Shown here in pieces: positions 9,124 through 17,075 of a stretch of 64,000 bases of DNA (within the stretch, counting starts at the first letter, position 1; every line of letters begins with the position of its first letter). Below the pieces are notes generated by a model that was given only the letters and a program-made list of their open reading frames with translations, made no database searches and had not been told where the DNA came from. Source of the DNA: JBBIPA01 sp963775935 (GTDB lineage Bacteria; Chloroflexota; Dehalococcoidia; GIF9; UBA5629); NCBI GenBank assembly GCA_963775935.1, contig CAVZKR010000002.1:682001-746000 (forward strand), given 5' to 3'. The translations under genes were made by a program, and so were the position numbers.

Positions 9124-10095
9124 ATGAAAAAATGGCTTGTTGTTCATTCTTTAGAAGCATATAGTGAGAATCCAAGAATGATTGGTTTTGTTGGTAAGAA
9201 TAGATTGGATGGAACTCCAGCAGTCGACGAAAAGGGCAACGAAATACCAGCCTCAAAAAAAGTTTCTCAAATCAAACCTGGAGACAAAATCATTTATTAT
9301 TGTCATGGTGATTCGGTTATCAAAGGAATTTTTGAAGTTGTCCAAGCTGCTGACAAAAAAGAACCAAAATGGACTGAGTCTACGTTTCAGTTCGAAATCA
9401 AGCCAATAATAGAATTGGACGAACCATATGATTTTAAACCGTTAGTAGGGTCTCTTGATTTATTTAAAGACCTACCTAACCGACAGCGAGGATGGGGGCT
9501 TAAGCTACATGGCATATATAATGCTTTAATTCTACTTACAGATAATGATTACAATACCATTGAAAAGGCATTATCTACTGCAGCACAAGAAAGTAAGCGT
9601 ATAGAGCAGGAAAACACATTCCCAGAATACAGAAAACACTTACACCTACAGCATCAAATTGCTGAGGTAGGTATAAAAAGTGGATTCAGGGTTCATGTAG
9701 CTACAAATGATAAGAGTAAGATAAAAAAGAATTTGAAAGAGATTCTAGATGATATACCAAAGTTTCATAATGATAACGTCTTGGATGGTGCTAGAAGAGT
9801 AGACGTACTTTTCTTTGACGGGAAGCGAGATGTATTAACCCATGCTTTTGAGGTTGAACATACACCTATTATTTATTCGGGACTACTTAGGTTAAATGAC
9901 ATTGCAGAGAGTTATCCGATTGAGAAAGTCAAATTCTTTATTATTTCAGATGAATCTAACAGGGATAGATTTAACGAACAAATGGCTAGGTCATCTTTTA
10001 CTTTATTATCAAAAAACAATTGCCAATTCATAAATTACCAACAAGTTGAAGAGGAATGGAAGCAACTACGAAATAAAAAAGAGCCATTGTTTTAA
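9124..10095 (+). CDS. EVE (PUA-like) domain protein fused to a PD-(D/E)XK-like nuclease domain
   Basis: 323 residues, preceded by AGGAG. The N-terminal 140 residues resemble an EVE domain: start KKWLVVHSLEAYSENP, then KPGDKIIYYCHGDSVIKGIFEV and a GLKLHG-YNALILL end. EVE and YTH-type domains bind modified bases. The C-terminal half contains RRVDVLFF followed by HAFEVEHT (about residues 229-256), a spacing like the D...ExE core of PD-(D/E)XK nucleases, though a canonical K is not evident. EVE-nuclease fusions are known as modification-dependent restriction enzymes, so a role in anti-phage defence is inferred. It is island cargo, AT-rich relative to core genes. Confidence 0.65.
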   Translation: MKKWLVVHSLEAYSENPRMIGFVGKNRLDGTPAVDEKGNEIPASKKVSQIKPGDKIIYYCHGDSVIKGIFEVVQAADKKEPKWTESTFQFEIKPIIELDEPYDFKPLVGSLDLFKDLPNRQRGWGLKLHGIYNALILLTDNDYNTIEKALSTAAQESKRIEQENTFPEYRKHLHLQHQIAEVGIKSGFRVHVATNDKSKIKKNLKEILDDIPKFHNDNVLDGARRVDVLFFDGKRDVLTHAFEVEHTPIIYSGLLRLNDIAESYPIEKVKFFIISDESNRDRFNEQMARSSFTLLSKNNCQFINYQQVEEEWKQLRNKKEPLF

Positions 10096-10105
10096 TCACT
10101 GAACT

Positions 10106-10168
10106 CAATGGCGACTTATAAAACTTCATACTATCCTGAAATATTTTCTGAGAGTGATTCAAATTCTG
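10106..10168 (-). pseudogene. Tyrosine integrase C-terminal remnant (copy 1)
   Basis: On the minus strand the frame reads IFQDSMKFYKSPL, nearly identical to the tail FQDSMKFYRSPL of the integrase remnant at 13434-13544. Sequence upstream of it no longer resembles an integrase. It overlaps no functional gene and lies just past the EVE-nuclease stop codon. Confidence 0.6.
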
Positions 10169-10330
10169 AAGTAATCCTCGTCTGAGCCTAATGTAAGGAT
10201 TATCGAAAATCTACTCGGAGGACATACCCCTCTTGTTGATTAACTTATGGGTGAAAATTATCGGACTTTTTACAAGATATTTTGTCTGTACTATAATACT
10301 GCCAACTTCAGATAAAGGGAGGATGTGGTT

Positions 10331-10924
10331 ATGAACTACCTACGCACTATCATTTTCACTACTGCTTTGTTACTGCTTCTGGTAATATCACCAATTCTAA
10401 TAAGCTGTGCACCACAAGCTTCACAGCCTTCAACTGCACCTAGTACTCCCACTACTCCATCTCCTCAGCCAGCACCTCCACCACCTGCTCCATCCACACC
10501 ACCTCCACAGCCCCCACCAGTATCTTCATCAAAACCAGAGCCAACGACACGCACATGGGTTTTAACCGATGAGCAAATCAGCCAAATCATCACAGAATTT
10601 TTTGCTTCAAGGCGAGTCAAAGCACATTTTATGAGTGGCAATAAACTATCTATGGATTACTACGGACAAGTTGTTGTTTCGGACATTATTGTAACAGATG
10701 GCAAATTTACACTGTCGCCTTTCCCAAAATACTGGTATGACCACACCAATAGCACGGATGTTCTTGAATACAACGAAAAGAATACAGGGATATTAACGTG
10801 GATTGCTTTTCCTCTTAGCTGGGACTTCAAAAAGCAGCTTGGTATTGATGATAACAAGCTACCCTATATCATATCAGCTACTACCAGAGATGGTGAAATC
10901 ACCATTGTTAATCGCTCGCCTTAA
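10331..10924 (+). CDS. Putative lipoprotein with proline-rich linker
   Basis: The start is chosen at ATG 10331, with GGGAGG 8 bases upstream; an in-frame GTG at 10325 is too close to that site. A hydrophobic signal ends in a lipobox (ILISC), so the protein should be lipid-anchored outside the cytoplasm. A Pro/Ser/Thr-rich linker of about 45 residues follows, then a globular domain of about 125 residues beginning near WVLTDEQISQIITEFF. I do not recognise the domain. It is cargo of the tRNA-Glu island, directly before a second integrase-tail remnant on the opposite strand. Confidence 0.7.
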   Translation: MNYLRTIIFTTALLLLLVISPILISCAPQASQPSTAPSTPTTPSPQPAPPPPAPSTPPPQPPPVSSSKPEPTTRTWVLTDEQISQIITEFFASRRVKAHFMSGNKLSMDYYGQVVVSDIIVTDGKFTLSPFPKYWYDHTNSTDVLEYNEKNTGILTWIAFPLSWDFKKQLGIDDNKLPYIISATTRDGEITIVNRSP

Positions 10925-11039
10925 CGGGCTTTCCATTAAACATTGTTAATTTCCTATCACTGCCAGACTAAATAACTTATTAAATGGCTAGACTTTACAT
11001 CAAGTTTTGTTAGCACTTTTTAAACAACGTTTCTTAAGA

Positions 11040-11108
11040 TTAGGACAACGGCGACCTATAGAACCTCATACTATCTTGAGAGGTAGTTGTATATTTTAGT
11101 CTCTTATG
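11040..11108 (-). pseudogene. Tyrosine integrase C-terminal remnant (copy 2)
   Basis: The minus-strand frame reads KYTTTSQDSMRFYRSPLS followed by TAA, matching the RYTRSVTFQDSMKFYRSPLG-stop end of the remnant near 13.45 kb. The Tyr of KYT corresponds to the recombinase nucleophile position. No further integrase sequence is recognisable upstream. The rest of the 10925-11252 gap shows nothing else I can name. Confidence 0.65.
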
Positions 11109-11252
11109 CTTTTTTGTGGTAGGTCAACTGGTCTCTGAAGAAACCAACGGCACAATAATATTTTTGGAAGATAAGTTAGGTTTGATGAGCTTGACGTCAA
11201 AATATGTTGTGGTAGAATTCTGGTAATTAGTACTTAAGTACTATTCAACGTC

Positions 11253-11552
11253 ATGTCAGTATTATGCAAAGACCCTAAACCCCTGCATGTATATTTGTTT
11301 ATTGCTCTTAGTGCGGTAGATGTCGCACTCACGATAACAGCACTATCATTTGGAGTAAAAGAACTAAATTTGTTGTTCGCTGCTTTTCAAAATCCCATCT
11401 CAATGATAGCGGCCAAAATGATTCTGACAGGTATGGTTGTGCTAGGATTAGTGATATTTCACCGTGTTTATTTTATATTTTTGTTGAATGCTGGTATGAC
11501 ACTGGTCGTACTGTGGAATATTGTGGCAGTTTTAACCTGGCTTCACTATTAG
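11253..11552 (+). CDS. DUF5658-like small membrane protein
   Basis: 99 residues with three or four hydrophobic segments. The pattern D-(x)6-T-(x)5-G-(x)2-E-x-N in the first third (VDVALTITALSFGVKELN) is typical of DUF5658 proteins, whose function is unknown. No clear ribosome-binding site precedes the ATG. It lies inside the tRNA-Glu island, upstream of the IS element. Confidence 0.55.
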   Translation: MSVLCKDPKPLHVYLFIALSAVDVALTITALSFGVKELNLLFAAFQNPISMIAAKMILTGMVVLGLVIFHRVYFIFLLNAGMTLVVLWNIVAVLTWLHY

Positions 11553-11783
11553 TGAGCTAGATTTTGTCTGAGCTTAAAACCCGTCTGCAATGCTCCAAGT
11601 AATCTTCAAAGGTAATACTTCTGCAATATTGTGAACAATCAGCCTTACCTTGTGAACTTTTAGCTTTGAATACTTGCTACCTAAGCAATTGTTATAACTA
11701 TTGTGGTCAGTTCAGTTCAAACAGTACATTTCCAATATTCATTAGGTAATAGGTCAATTTGGGCATAAAGTGTACTGTACGTA
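11553..11783. other. Non-coding stretch left of the IS element
   Basis: No gene is seen. A 25-base segment beginning at 11751 (AGGTCAATTTGGGCATAAAG) resembles one beginning at 29183, with 20 of 25 bases identical. It may be an old IS end. Confidence 0.35.
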
Positions 11784-13025
11784 TTGCGTCAAATTAAACT
11801 GTTACCGAAGACCTTCTTATTGCCTCATAATTCCGGTTACCGAGCCAGGACGCTCTGCTAGCCGCCACAATTTCTCCAGATTGTCGTTTATCTGCTTCAG
11901 AAGGAGTACGGGGTTCAATCCGTGGTAAGTAGCTGCCAGCGCAGTCTGCTTAGCTTCTGTAAGTATACCTGATTGCACCAAGCGCTGGTAGGGAGTCCGA
12001 GCGGTATCATAGACTTTGCGGACTTTGGCCCCGTGCCTGCTCTTAGACACAAGCTTCATAGTTGGCTGAAAGAAGTTAATGTACAACCGAGCCAGGTCAT
12101 ATACCCTCCCCAGACATTCAAAAGCGGCTTTAGAGGCATACCGTTCGTATCCCACCAAGCGGCGTACCACATTGCCATTCTTCTGCTCAACGTGACAGCT
12201 ATCATTCTTCTTGTAGGAACGAGACCTCGTGAAGGTGATCTTCTCATCACGGCAATAATTATAGAAGCAGCGGTTAATGAACTCGCTACCGTTGTCCGAG
12301 TCTATTCCCAGTAGAGGGAAGGGAAGATGCTGTCTCATACGGTGTACCGACTGCCGTACCTTCTCTTGCCATTTACCCCACACTGGCAGACATTCCGTCC
12401 AGCCGCTGGCAACATCTACGGCGCAGAGTGTGTTCAGGTAAAAGCCCTCCACACTCTCCCCGCAGTGAGCTACGAGGTCTGTCTCCATGAATCCAGACTT
12501 GTTCTCTTGCCAGTCAGCAAATGTCCTGATAGGTATACAGCTCTTCAGCAGGCTGCCCGGCCGAGTAGTGGAAAACGATTTCCGACCTCCAATCTTTCGA
12601 TATGGTCGTAACAATCGGTCTATAGTGGACGGGCTCATCTGGCAGAGTTGCTCTTCTAGAAAGGCATTTATCCGTTGCTCACCATATCGCCTGAGCACCT
12701 TCACCATCTCTGGAAGGAAAGGCTGAAGACGTTTGGAGCATAGCCGGTCGCTGACTTCCCAGACTGCTTTCAGCATCCCTGCCACATCAGAGGCGTATCT
12801 CCTTGGTCGACCGCGTCCTTTGCTTATCTTGGGCTGGTTTGCTCTGTTTAATAGCCTGATAGCTGCTTTACGGTGCCGACCTGTAACTTGCGTAAATTCG
12901 TCCAATATCTTACCTTTTTCTGCTTTTGACGCCCGTGAGTACCGGAGCCGTAGTGCCTGCACATATTCCAATATACTGCGTCGTGTCACCTTTAACCTCC
13001 TTCGGTAACACTAATTTTGACGCAA
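11784..13025. mobile_element. Insertion sequence with rve-type DDE transposase
   Basis: Imperfect terminal inverted repeats flank the transposase. The left is TTGCGTCAAATT...GTTACCGAAG (11784-11810). The right is CTTCGGTAACA...TTTGACGCAA (13000-13025). A second TTCGGTAAC...GAGTCAA copy lies at 13036-13060, so the true right boundary may be further out. No clear target-site duplication was found. Confidence 0.75.
11817..12989 (-). CDS. IS transposase (integrase-core DDE type)
   Basis: 390 residues, apparently intact. The N-terminus is a helix-turn-helix region (TGRHRKAAIRLLNR, GRPRRY). The rve-like catalytic core shows METDLVAHCG (first Asp), GIDSDNGSEF (second Asp) and HVEQKNGNVVRR (Glu), in the order D-D-E. 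This resembles IS481/ISNCY-type elements; I do not assign a family. It sits between inverted repeats inside the tRNA-Glu island and is probably a later insertion. Confidence 0.88.
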   Translation of the reverse strand: MTRRSILEYVQALRLRYSRASKAEKGKILDEFTQVTGRHRKAAIRLLNRANQPKISKGRGRPRRYASDVAGMLKAVWEVSDRLCSKRLQPFLPEMVKVLRRYGEQRINAFLEEQLCQMSPSTIDRLLRPYRKIGGRKSFSTTRPGSLLKSCIPIRTFADWQENKSGFMETDLVAHCGESVEGFYLNTLCAVDVASGWTECLPVWGKWQEKVRQSVHRMRQHLPFPLLGIDSDNGSEFINRCFYNYCRDEKITFTRSRSYKKNDSCHVEQKNGNVVRRLVGYERYASKAAFECLGRVYDLARLYINFFQPTMKLVSKSRHGAKVRKVYDTARTPYQRLVQSGILTEAKQTALAATYHGLNPVLLLKQINDNLEKLWRLAERPGSVTGIMRQ

Positions 13026-13151
13026 CCACTCCATTTTCGGTAACTTTAATTATGAGTCAATGCGCTGTATTGCATAAGTATCTCAAGAGTGGTATAAATG
13101 TTTGGGGTGGCAGGTCATACTGGCACAAAATAAAGTAAGGAGGAGGAGAAA

Positions 13152-13346
13152 ATGCCTAAACTCAAAGCTGTTGTTACTATAACAGTATGGGTTCTATTCA
13201 TCAAAGGCTTCATCAATGTGGTAATGGGCACAATTGGCACTACAATACAGTTATCGGAATCTCAAGTAGTAGCGTTAAGTGCCTCAGGTATTGCTGCCCT
13301 GATTTTAGCTTGTGTTGGTGCTTGGCTAAGAAAAAAGCTGGAATAA
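13152..13346 (+). CDS. Small two-helix membrane protein
   Basis: 64 residues preceded by a strong AAGGAGGAGG site. There are two hydrophobic segments (about 6-27 and 41-57) and a basic C-terminus (LRKKLE). Not recognised. It is island cargo between the IS element and the integrase remnant. Confidence 0.6.
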   Translation: MPKLKAVVTITVWVLFIKGFINVVMGTIGTTIQLSESQVVALSASGIAALILACVGAWLRKKLE

Positions 13347-13433
13347 GAGAGTTATAGTCATATTTTTGCATGTGCGCAAGTATTACAGACCTGCCCCCAT
13401 AGTTAGAATCTTTAAATCGTTTTTGTTGTTAGC

Positions 13434-13792
13434 TTATCCCAGCGGTGACCTGTAGAACTTCATGCTATCTTGAAAAGTGACCGATCTTGTATATCGCTGT
13501 ACCATCTCCAGGGATTCCCATCTTCCAAGGTCTTTGATAGTCATTGAAATAACTGCATTGTTCCTTCTAAGCTCGCAACCTTTTGTCCTTTCTTGGTGTT
13601 AGAATAGTATGTTTCTAGTTTGTTTAAAAGCTTCTCTGATGGTGGACGCTTGCCCTTTCTGACTTGGCTGATGTACGCTTTACTACAATTGCTTAACACA
13701 GCGAGAGTAGAAACAGGCAGTTTGTTAAGCAGATTGAGTGTATTTGAGGGATTCGAATTCCCTTGGGGGCACCACCTCTGACTCAGTAACAA
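13434..13792 (-). pseudogene. Internally deleted tyrosine integrase spanning attR (copy 3)
   Basis: Two pieces of one gene. The N-terminal piece (13541-13792) reads through the right attachment repeat (WCPQGNSNP) into an HTH-like segment, KAYISQVRKGKRPPSEKLL. The C-terminal piece (13434-13544), in another frame, reads MTIKDLGRWESLEMVQRYTR then FQDSMKFYRSPLG-stop, a typical phage-integrase end with the nucleophilic Tyr in RYT. The central catalytic part with Arg and HxxR is missing, so the enzyme is dead. Its position at attR identifies it as the integrase of the element inserted at tRNA-Glu. Confidence 0.78.
13747..13774. repeat. Right attachment repeat (attR)
   Basis: An exact 28-base copy of the tRNA-Glu 3' end (8944-8971), including the CCA. 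It is not part of a complete tRNA. Confidence 0.9.
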
Positions 13793-13807
13793 ATATTTCC
13801 CGTTAAT

Positions 13808-14629
13808 TTACTCAGGGGTTGGGCAGACGGGACCTTCATTACTGCTGGATAAGGCTCTTTTGCCAATTTCAAGAAGGAGTTTAGCTGAGGACGGTGACAA
13901 GCCGAAGCTGCTGAGATCCCTCTCCAAATCCTGGATTGTGCCATAGCCACCGAGATATCCATTTACTCGTGTTACGGCCGTGGAATTTACCAGGTTATTG
14001 AGATCAGGATAGATACGTTCATATTCCATCAAAACTTCAGGGAACAGTCTTAAATAGGATTTCTGGTGGTAGTCTTCAGCTAAGTAAAATGCTGAGAAAG
14101 GTACAATCTCAGTATAAATCTTCTTAGTTAGCTTGTCTTCCTCTCGTTGTTTTGATTCAAGAGCCAACCTTTTCTGCTCTTCGTCGTGATAGAAAATGAT
14201 AGAGCGATATTGTTTGGAATACGGTTCAAAGACGGGGTCGTGCTCTTTCCAGAAAATATCTAGCAGTTCATCATAGGAGATGACTGTGGGGTCGTACTCT
14301 ACCTGGACTGTTTCGGCATGGCCGCCGATATTAGTGTATGTGGGATTATTAGTAGTGCCTCCGGCATACCCAACACGGGTACGAATCACGCCATTGAGAC
14401 TCCCAAACCTGGAGTCAGGTCCCCAGAATCAGCCCAGGGAAAATGTTGCTGTTTCAGTTTTAGTAGGGGCGTTGGTGTCTATTGGTGGAATGGTAGTGGG
14501 TACAACCATATCAACTTCCTTCTGTTTAATGCTGTTGCAAGCAGTTAGTATGGCAGGTAGAAATAAGGTTAAAAGGAACAGTATCGGTAAAAACTGCCTT
14601 GCGGTAAATTCTCTGTGAACACCTCTCAT
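13808..14629 (-). CDS. msrA: Peptide methionine sulfoxide reductase MsrA, putative selenocysteine-containing lipoprotein
   Basis: MsrA reduces methionine-S-sulfoxide in proteins. The frame is interrupted once by TGA (14429-14431), exactly at the catalytic cysteine of the family GCFW motif. It reads TATFSLG-(TGA)-FWGPDSRFGS and continues to RVGYAGGTTNNPTYTNIGGH and the rest of the MsrA fold. If the UGA is read as Sec, the product is 273 residues with U67. The first 31 residues are a signal peptide ending in the lipobox LTAC, followed by a Pro/Thr linker, so the enzyme would be extracytoplasmic. A late Cys (GPVCPTPE) could be the resolving residue. A SECIS-like hairpin follows the UGA. The alternative, a nonsense mutation, is less likely because both flanks are intact. 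A 13-bp palindrome (14628-14640) overlaps the start. Confidence 0.85.
14398..14416 (-). promoter_or_regulatory. Candidate bacterial SECIS element in msrA
   Basis: Twelve bases after the UGA, the mRNA reads GACUCC-AGGUUUG-GGAGUC, a perfect 6-bp stem with a 7-base loop containing GGU. The GU near the loop start sits about 21-22 bases after the UGA, similar in distance and loop type to the E. coli fdhF SECIS (AGGUCU loop). A competing CUGGGG/CUCCAG pairing is possible. Confidence 0.7.
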
Positions 14630-14787
14630 AGTGTCACTATTTTAGAACATAATGGATTGGAAGTATGTGACTTTTGTTCCATTTATGGCAGTTATTGCTA
14701 GGGCAGTGGGGGCAAAAAGAGCTTCAGGTTTGAATGTCGCTTGCAGTGAAGTTGAAGTGAATTTACTCTGTCATCGCGTATATCGAG

Positions 14788-15120
14788 CTAGCATTTACTC
14801 CATCTGGTTTTAGCCAGGTCCTGTTCGGAGAGATAAATTTTCCCTTCTTCAGTTACACGAACAACGTTGATTTGCATTAAGAGCTGTAAAGCACGTGGTT
14901 TATAATCACGACCGCGCCACATCCTCTCGACGAATCCTCTTTGCTGGAGACCTAATTCGTCAACAAACTTGGCGTTTTTTTCGCCCACAGCGCTATTCTG
15001 GCGGAAGATTTTAATTACTTTAGGACAATGCCTGGCAATCATGAGGGGTTGTACCACAAAGACTGCCAGCAGAAAAATGATGATCAGTATAACGATAAAC
15101 GCCCAGTCAGGAAGTCCCAT
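14788..15120 (-). CDS. Membrane-anchored protein of unknown function
   Basis: 110 residues. One N-terminal transmembrane helix (about 6-28) is followed by a soluble region with basic and aromatic residues (GFVERMWRGRDYKPRALQLL) and a short beta-hairpin-like end (INVVRVTEEGKIYLSEQDL) that could be a small winged-helix. Not recognised. It stands alone between msrA and the gene at 15330, on the same strand. Confidence 0.6.
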   Translation of the reverse strand: MGLPDWAFIVILIIIFLLAVFVVQPLMIARHCPKVIKIFRQNSAVGEKNAKFVDELGLQQRGFVERMWRGRDYKPRALQLLMQINVVRVTEEGKIYLSEQDLAKTRWSKC

Positions 15121-15329
15121 ATATCTTTTCCCCCCCTTACGGTCAGTCAGATTTTACCTTATTTGTGTCGGGTTGTCATCATCTCGTCTCACCCGCATAG
15201 GACGAGAGGTAACAAACACTAGTTGTCTTTATATTTCATATCTATCATTGGTGACTGGTTTTTCTCAATGTCGATGATGTCATCACGCTACCACTACGTC
15301 TTACAATAGCGTGACGAACAGGGCGATAG

Positions 15330-15917
15330 CTATGTAAGTTTAATTATCTGCTGCCTGTGTTCCTCTAATGCTTTCTCGTACTGAGCGTCAAGCTCACTAC
15401 TGGCTCTTCGCCACTCATCCTGGAATTGCTGCTGAATCTGGACCTCCAGATTAGCTGCTGCCCCCGGTTTCTGCTGCAAGGTCTTGCTCATTTCCTGGAG
15501 CTTGGTTTCGAAGTTTTTCTTGAACTGTGTAAAAGCCTGCTGACGCGCCTGTTCGTAATACGACAGCAAATTATTGATGCGCTCAGATATAACATCGACC
15601 TGTTTCTTATTGTCTTTGAGCATTTTAATACCAGTCATCGCCCTTAAGGTGACCTTCTTATCATGCTCGTTGTGAGCGAGAGCTATATTCCTCATGAATA
15701 TCTCCTGAATGCCCTGGATGACGTATTGCCTGATGCCACTAGCTTTGTATTTGGTCAATTCGGCATCGAGGTCAAATTTTTCTTCTTGAAGGAACTTAGC
15801 GGCAAGCGTATTCCCTGCGGGGATATACTCCAGCTTCTTGAGCTCTTCCTCGGTTGGTTTTCCCAGTTTTTCTACTTTTTCCAATGCTTTTTCCCAGGCG
15901 CTTTTCATTTCACCCAT
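15330..15917 (-). CDS. Coiled-coil protein of unknown function
   Basis: 195 residues, strongly charged and mostly helical. The long stretch from about residue 90 to the end (NNLLSYYEQARQQAFTQFKK..., LDAQYEKALEEHRQQI) suggests a coiled coil. There is no signal peptide or membrane segment. Its start overlaps the last base of the acetyltransferase stop codon, so the two genes are likely co-transcribed. Confidence 0.65.
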   Translation of the reverse strand: MGEMKSAWEKALEKVEKLGKPTEEELKKLEYIPAGNTLAAKFLQEEKFDLDAELTKYKASGIRQYVIQGIQEIFMRNIALAHNEHDKKVTLRAMTGIKMLKDNKKQVDVISERINNLLSYYEQARQQAFTQFKKNFETKLQEMSKTLQQKPGAAANLEVQIQQQFQDEWRRASSELDAQYEKALEEHRQQIIKLT

Positions 15918-16657
15918 TATAGTCCTCCAGGGTATTTATTATTGGGCATGTCGCAATTGCCCGCTAATGTGCAATTCCATTTCTCTTCATAGGTTTTTTT
16001 TATTTGTTGATAACGAGATTGAAACTCCGACGTAGTAAGCGTATCCGTGGTCATAATGAAGGCATCTTCGCCATTGTCTGTGTAGTAGCGGTGGCGGATG
16101 CCTGTCTTGTAGAAGTCATATTTCTGGTAGAGTACCTGTGCTAGCTCATTAGAGGTACGCACCTCTAACGTAGCTATATGCGCGTTGAGTTGTATTGCCA
16201 GGTCGATAAGCGAAATGAGAAGCCGTTCTCCGACACCCAGCCGGCGATAGGCTTCTCTGACGGCGATAGTGGTGATATGCGCCTCATTCATCATGAGCCA
16301 GAAGCCAGCCATACCGATGACATATTCCTTTGGTGGTGACAATGTATAGGTAGGCTGGTCATGGTTGAGGAGATGTTTAAACTTTTCCCAGAAGCTTTTA
16401 TTAGCTTCTTTGCTTTCGGATACCTGTAGTTCACCATTGTCTGGTTTACAGGCAACGATATAGTGTGCCAGACGGTTGCGAAGTTCTTGTTTGAAGGAAG
16501 TATAGGTAGGGTGTGGCCACTGGGTGGGGAATGCCTCCCGGTCAAGCTCAATGGTCTGAGATATATCATTATCCTGCATAGGGCGGATAGTGTAGTATAT
16601 ATTTTGTTCTAGCGTTGCCATTTTAATGCATCTAGGAAATTTTAACATATTTTTCAT
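15917..16657 (-). CDS. GNAT family N-acetyltransferase (RimI-like)
   Basis: The GNAT fold is seen in YTIRPMQDNDISQTIELDREAF at the N-terminus, the acetyl-CoA binding segment VREAYRRLGVGERLLISL, and ATLEVRTSNELAQVLYQKYDF near the end, as in RimI-type ribosomal-protein-alanine acetyltransferases. The length of 246 is greater than RimI (about 150), with an inserted charged segment at about residues 75-110 and a C-terminal extension. The start is uncertain: ATG 16621 (MATLEQN) would remove 12 residues. Substrate unknown. Confidence 0.8.
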   Translation of the reverse strand: MKNMLKFPRCIKMATLEQNIYYTIRPMQDNDISQTIELDREAFPTQWPHPTYTSFKQELRNRLAHYIVACKPDNGELQVSESKEANKSFWEKFKHLLNHDQPTYTLSPPKEYVIGMAGFWLMMNEAHITTIAVREAYRRLGVGERLLISLIDLAIQLNAHIATLEVRTSNELAQVLYQKYDFYKTGIRHRYYTDNGEDAFIMTTDTLTTSEFQSRYQQIKKTYEEKWNCTLAGNCDMPNNKYPGGL

Positions 16658-16738
16658 TCTGGCATCGCAGCATGCGGGTCTATTCTTTTATTGATAGCTT
16701 GGGTATACTATGGTAAAGCAGTATGACGGAGGGTGATG

Positions 16739-17074
16739 ATGCAAGGACATGTGATTGCTGAAATCTCGGTGGTGCCTCTGGGTACCGGTAACACCAGCCT
16801 GAGCCACTATGTTGCTGGATGTATGGAGTTATTGGAAAGCAGGAAGGATATTTCATATCAACTGACGCCGATGGGCACAGTGATAGAGGGACCTCTGGAC
16901 AAGGTGCTCGAAGTCACTCGACAGTTGCATGAAGCTCCCTTTAACAAGGGTGTATCTCGTGTGCTCACCACTTTGAAGATCGATGACCGAAGGGACAAGG
17001 CGTTAACCATAGATGGGAAGGTGGCATCAGTAGTAAAGCGTTACCCACCGACCAGAACAGCGATAAAGAGGTAA
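16739..17074 (+). CDS. MTH1187/YqgV family thiamine-binding-like protein
   Basis: About 111 residues of the DUF77 family: IAEISVVPLGTG near the start, then YQLTPMGTVIEG and a final segment with DDRRDK. Family members bind thiamine or pyrimidine-like ligands as small alpha/beta oligomers. ATG 16739 is preferred because GGAGGG ends 5 bases before it. It precedes pyrD by one base, so it is translationally close. Confidence 0.85.
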   Translation: MQGHVIAEISVVPLGTGNTSLSHYVAGCMELLESRKDISYQLTPMGTVIEGPLDKVLEVTRQLHEAPFNKGVSRVLTTLKIDDRRDKALTIDGKVASVVKRYPPTRTAIKR

Positions 17075-17075
17075 T

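Larger units (their letters stand above)
8944..13774. mobile_element. Decayed tRNA-Glu-integrated genomic island (about 4.8 kb)
   Basis: It is bounded by exact 28-bp direct repeats: the tRNA-Glu 3' end at the left and a free copy at 13747-13774. Inside are an EVE-nuclease gene, a lipoprotein, a DUF5658-like membrane protein, an IS element and a small membrane protein. Three remnants of tyrosine-recombinase C-termini lie on the minus strand (about 10.1, 11.05 and 13.45 kb). The rightmost remnant keeps its N-terminus, which reads across the right repeat. No intact integrase remains, so the island is probably immobile. The repeated integrase tails suggest several successive integrations followed by deletion. 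Confidence 0.85.

Noticed and set aside
13389..13400. CCTGCCCCCAT near 13390 resembles the 5' flank and start of tRNA-Glu (8893-8903)
   Set aside because: Only about 11 bases match and nothing else of the tRNA follows. Probably chance.
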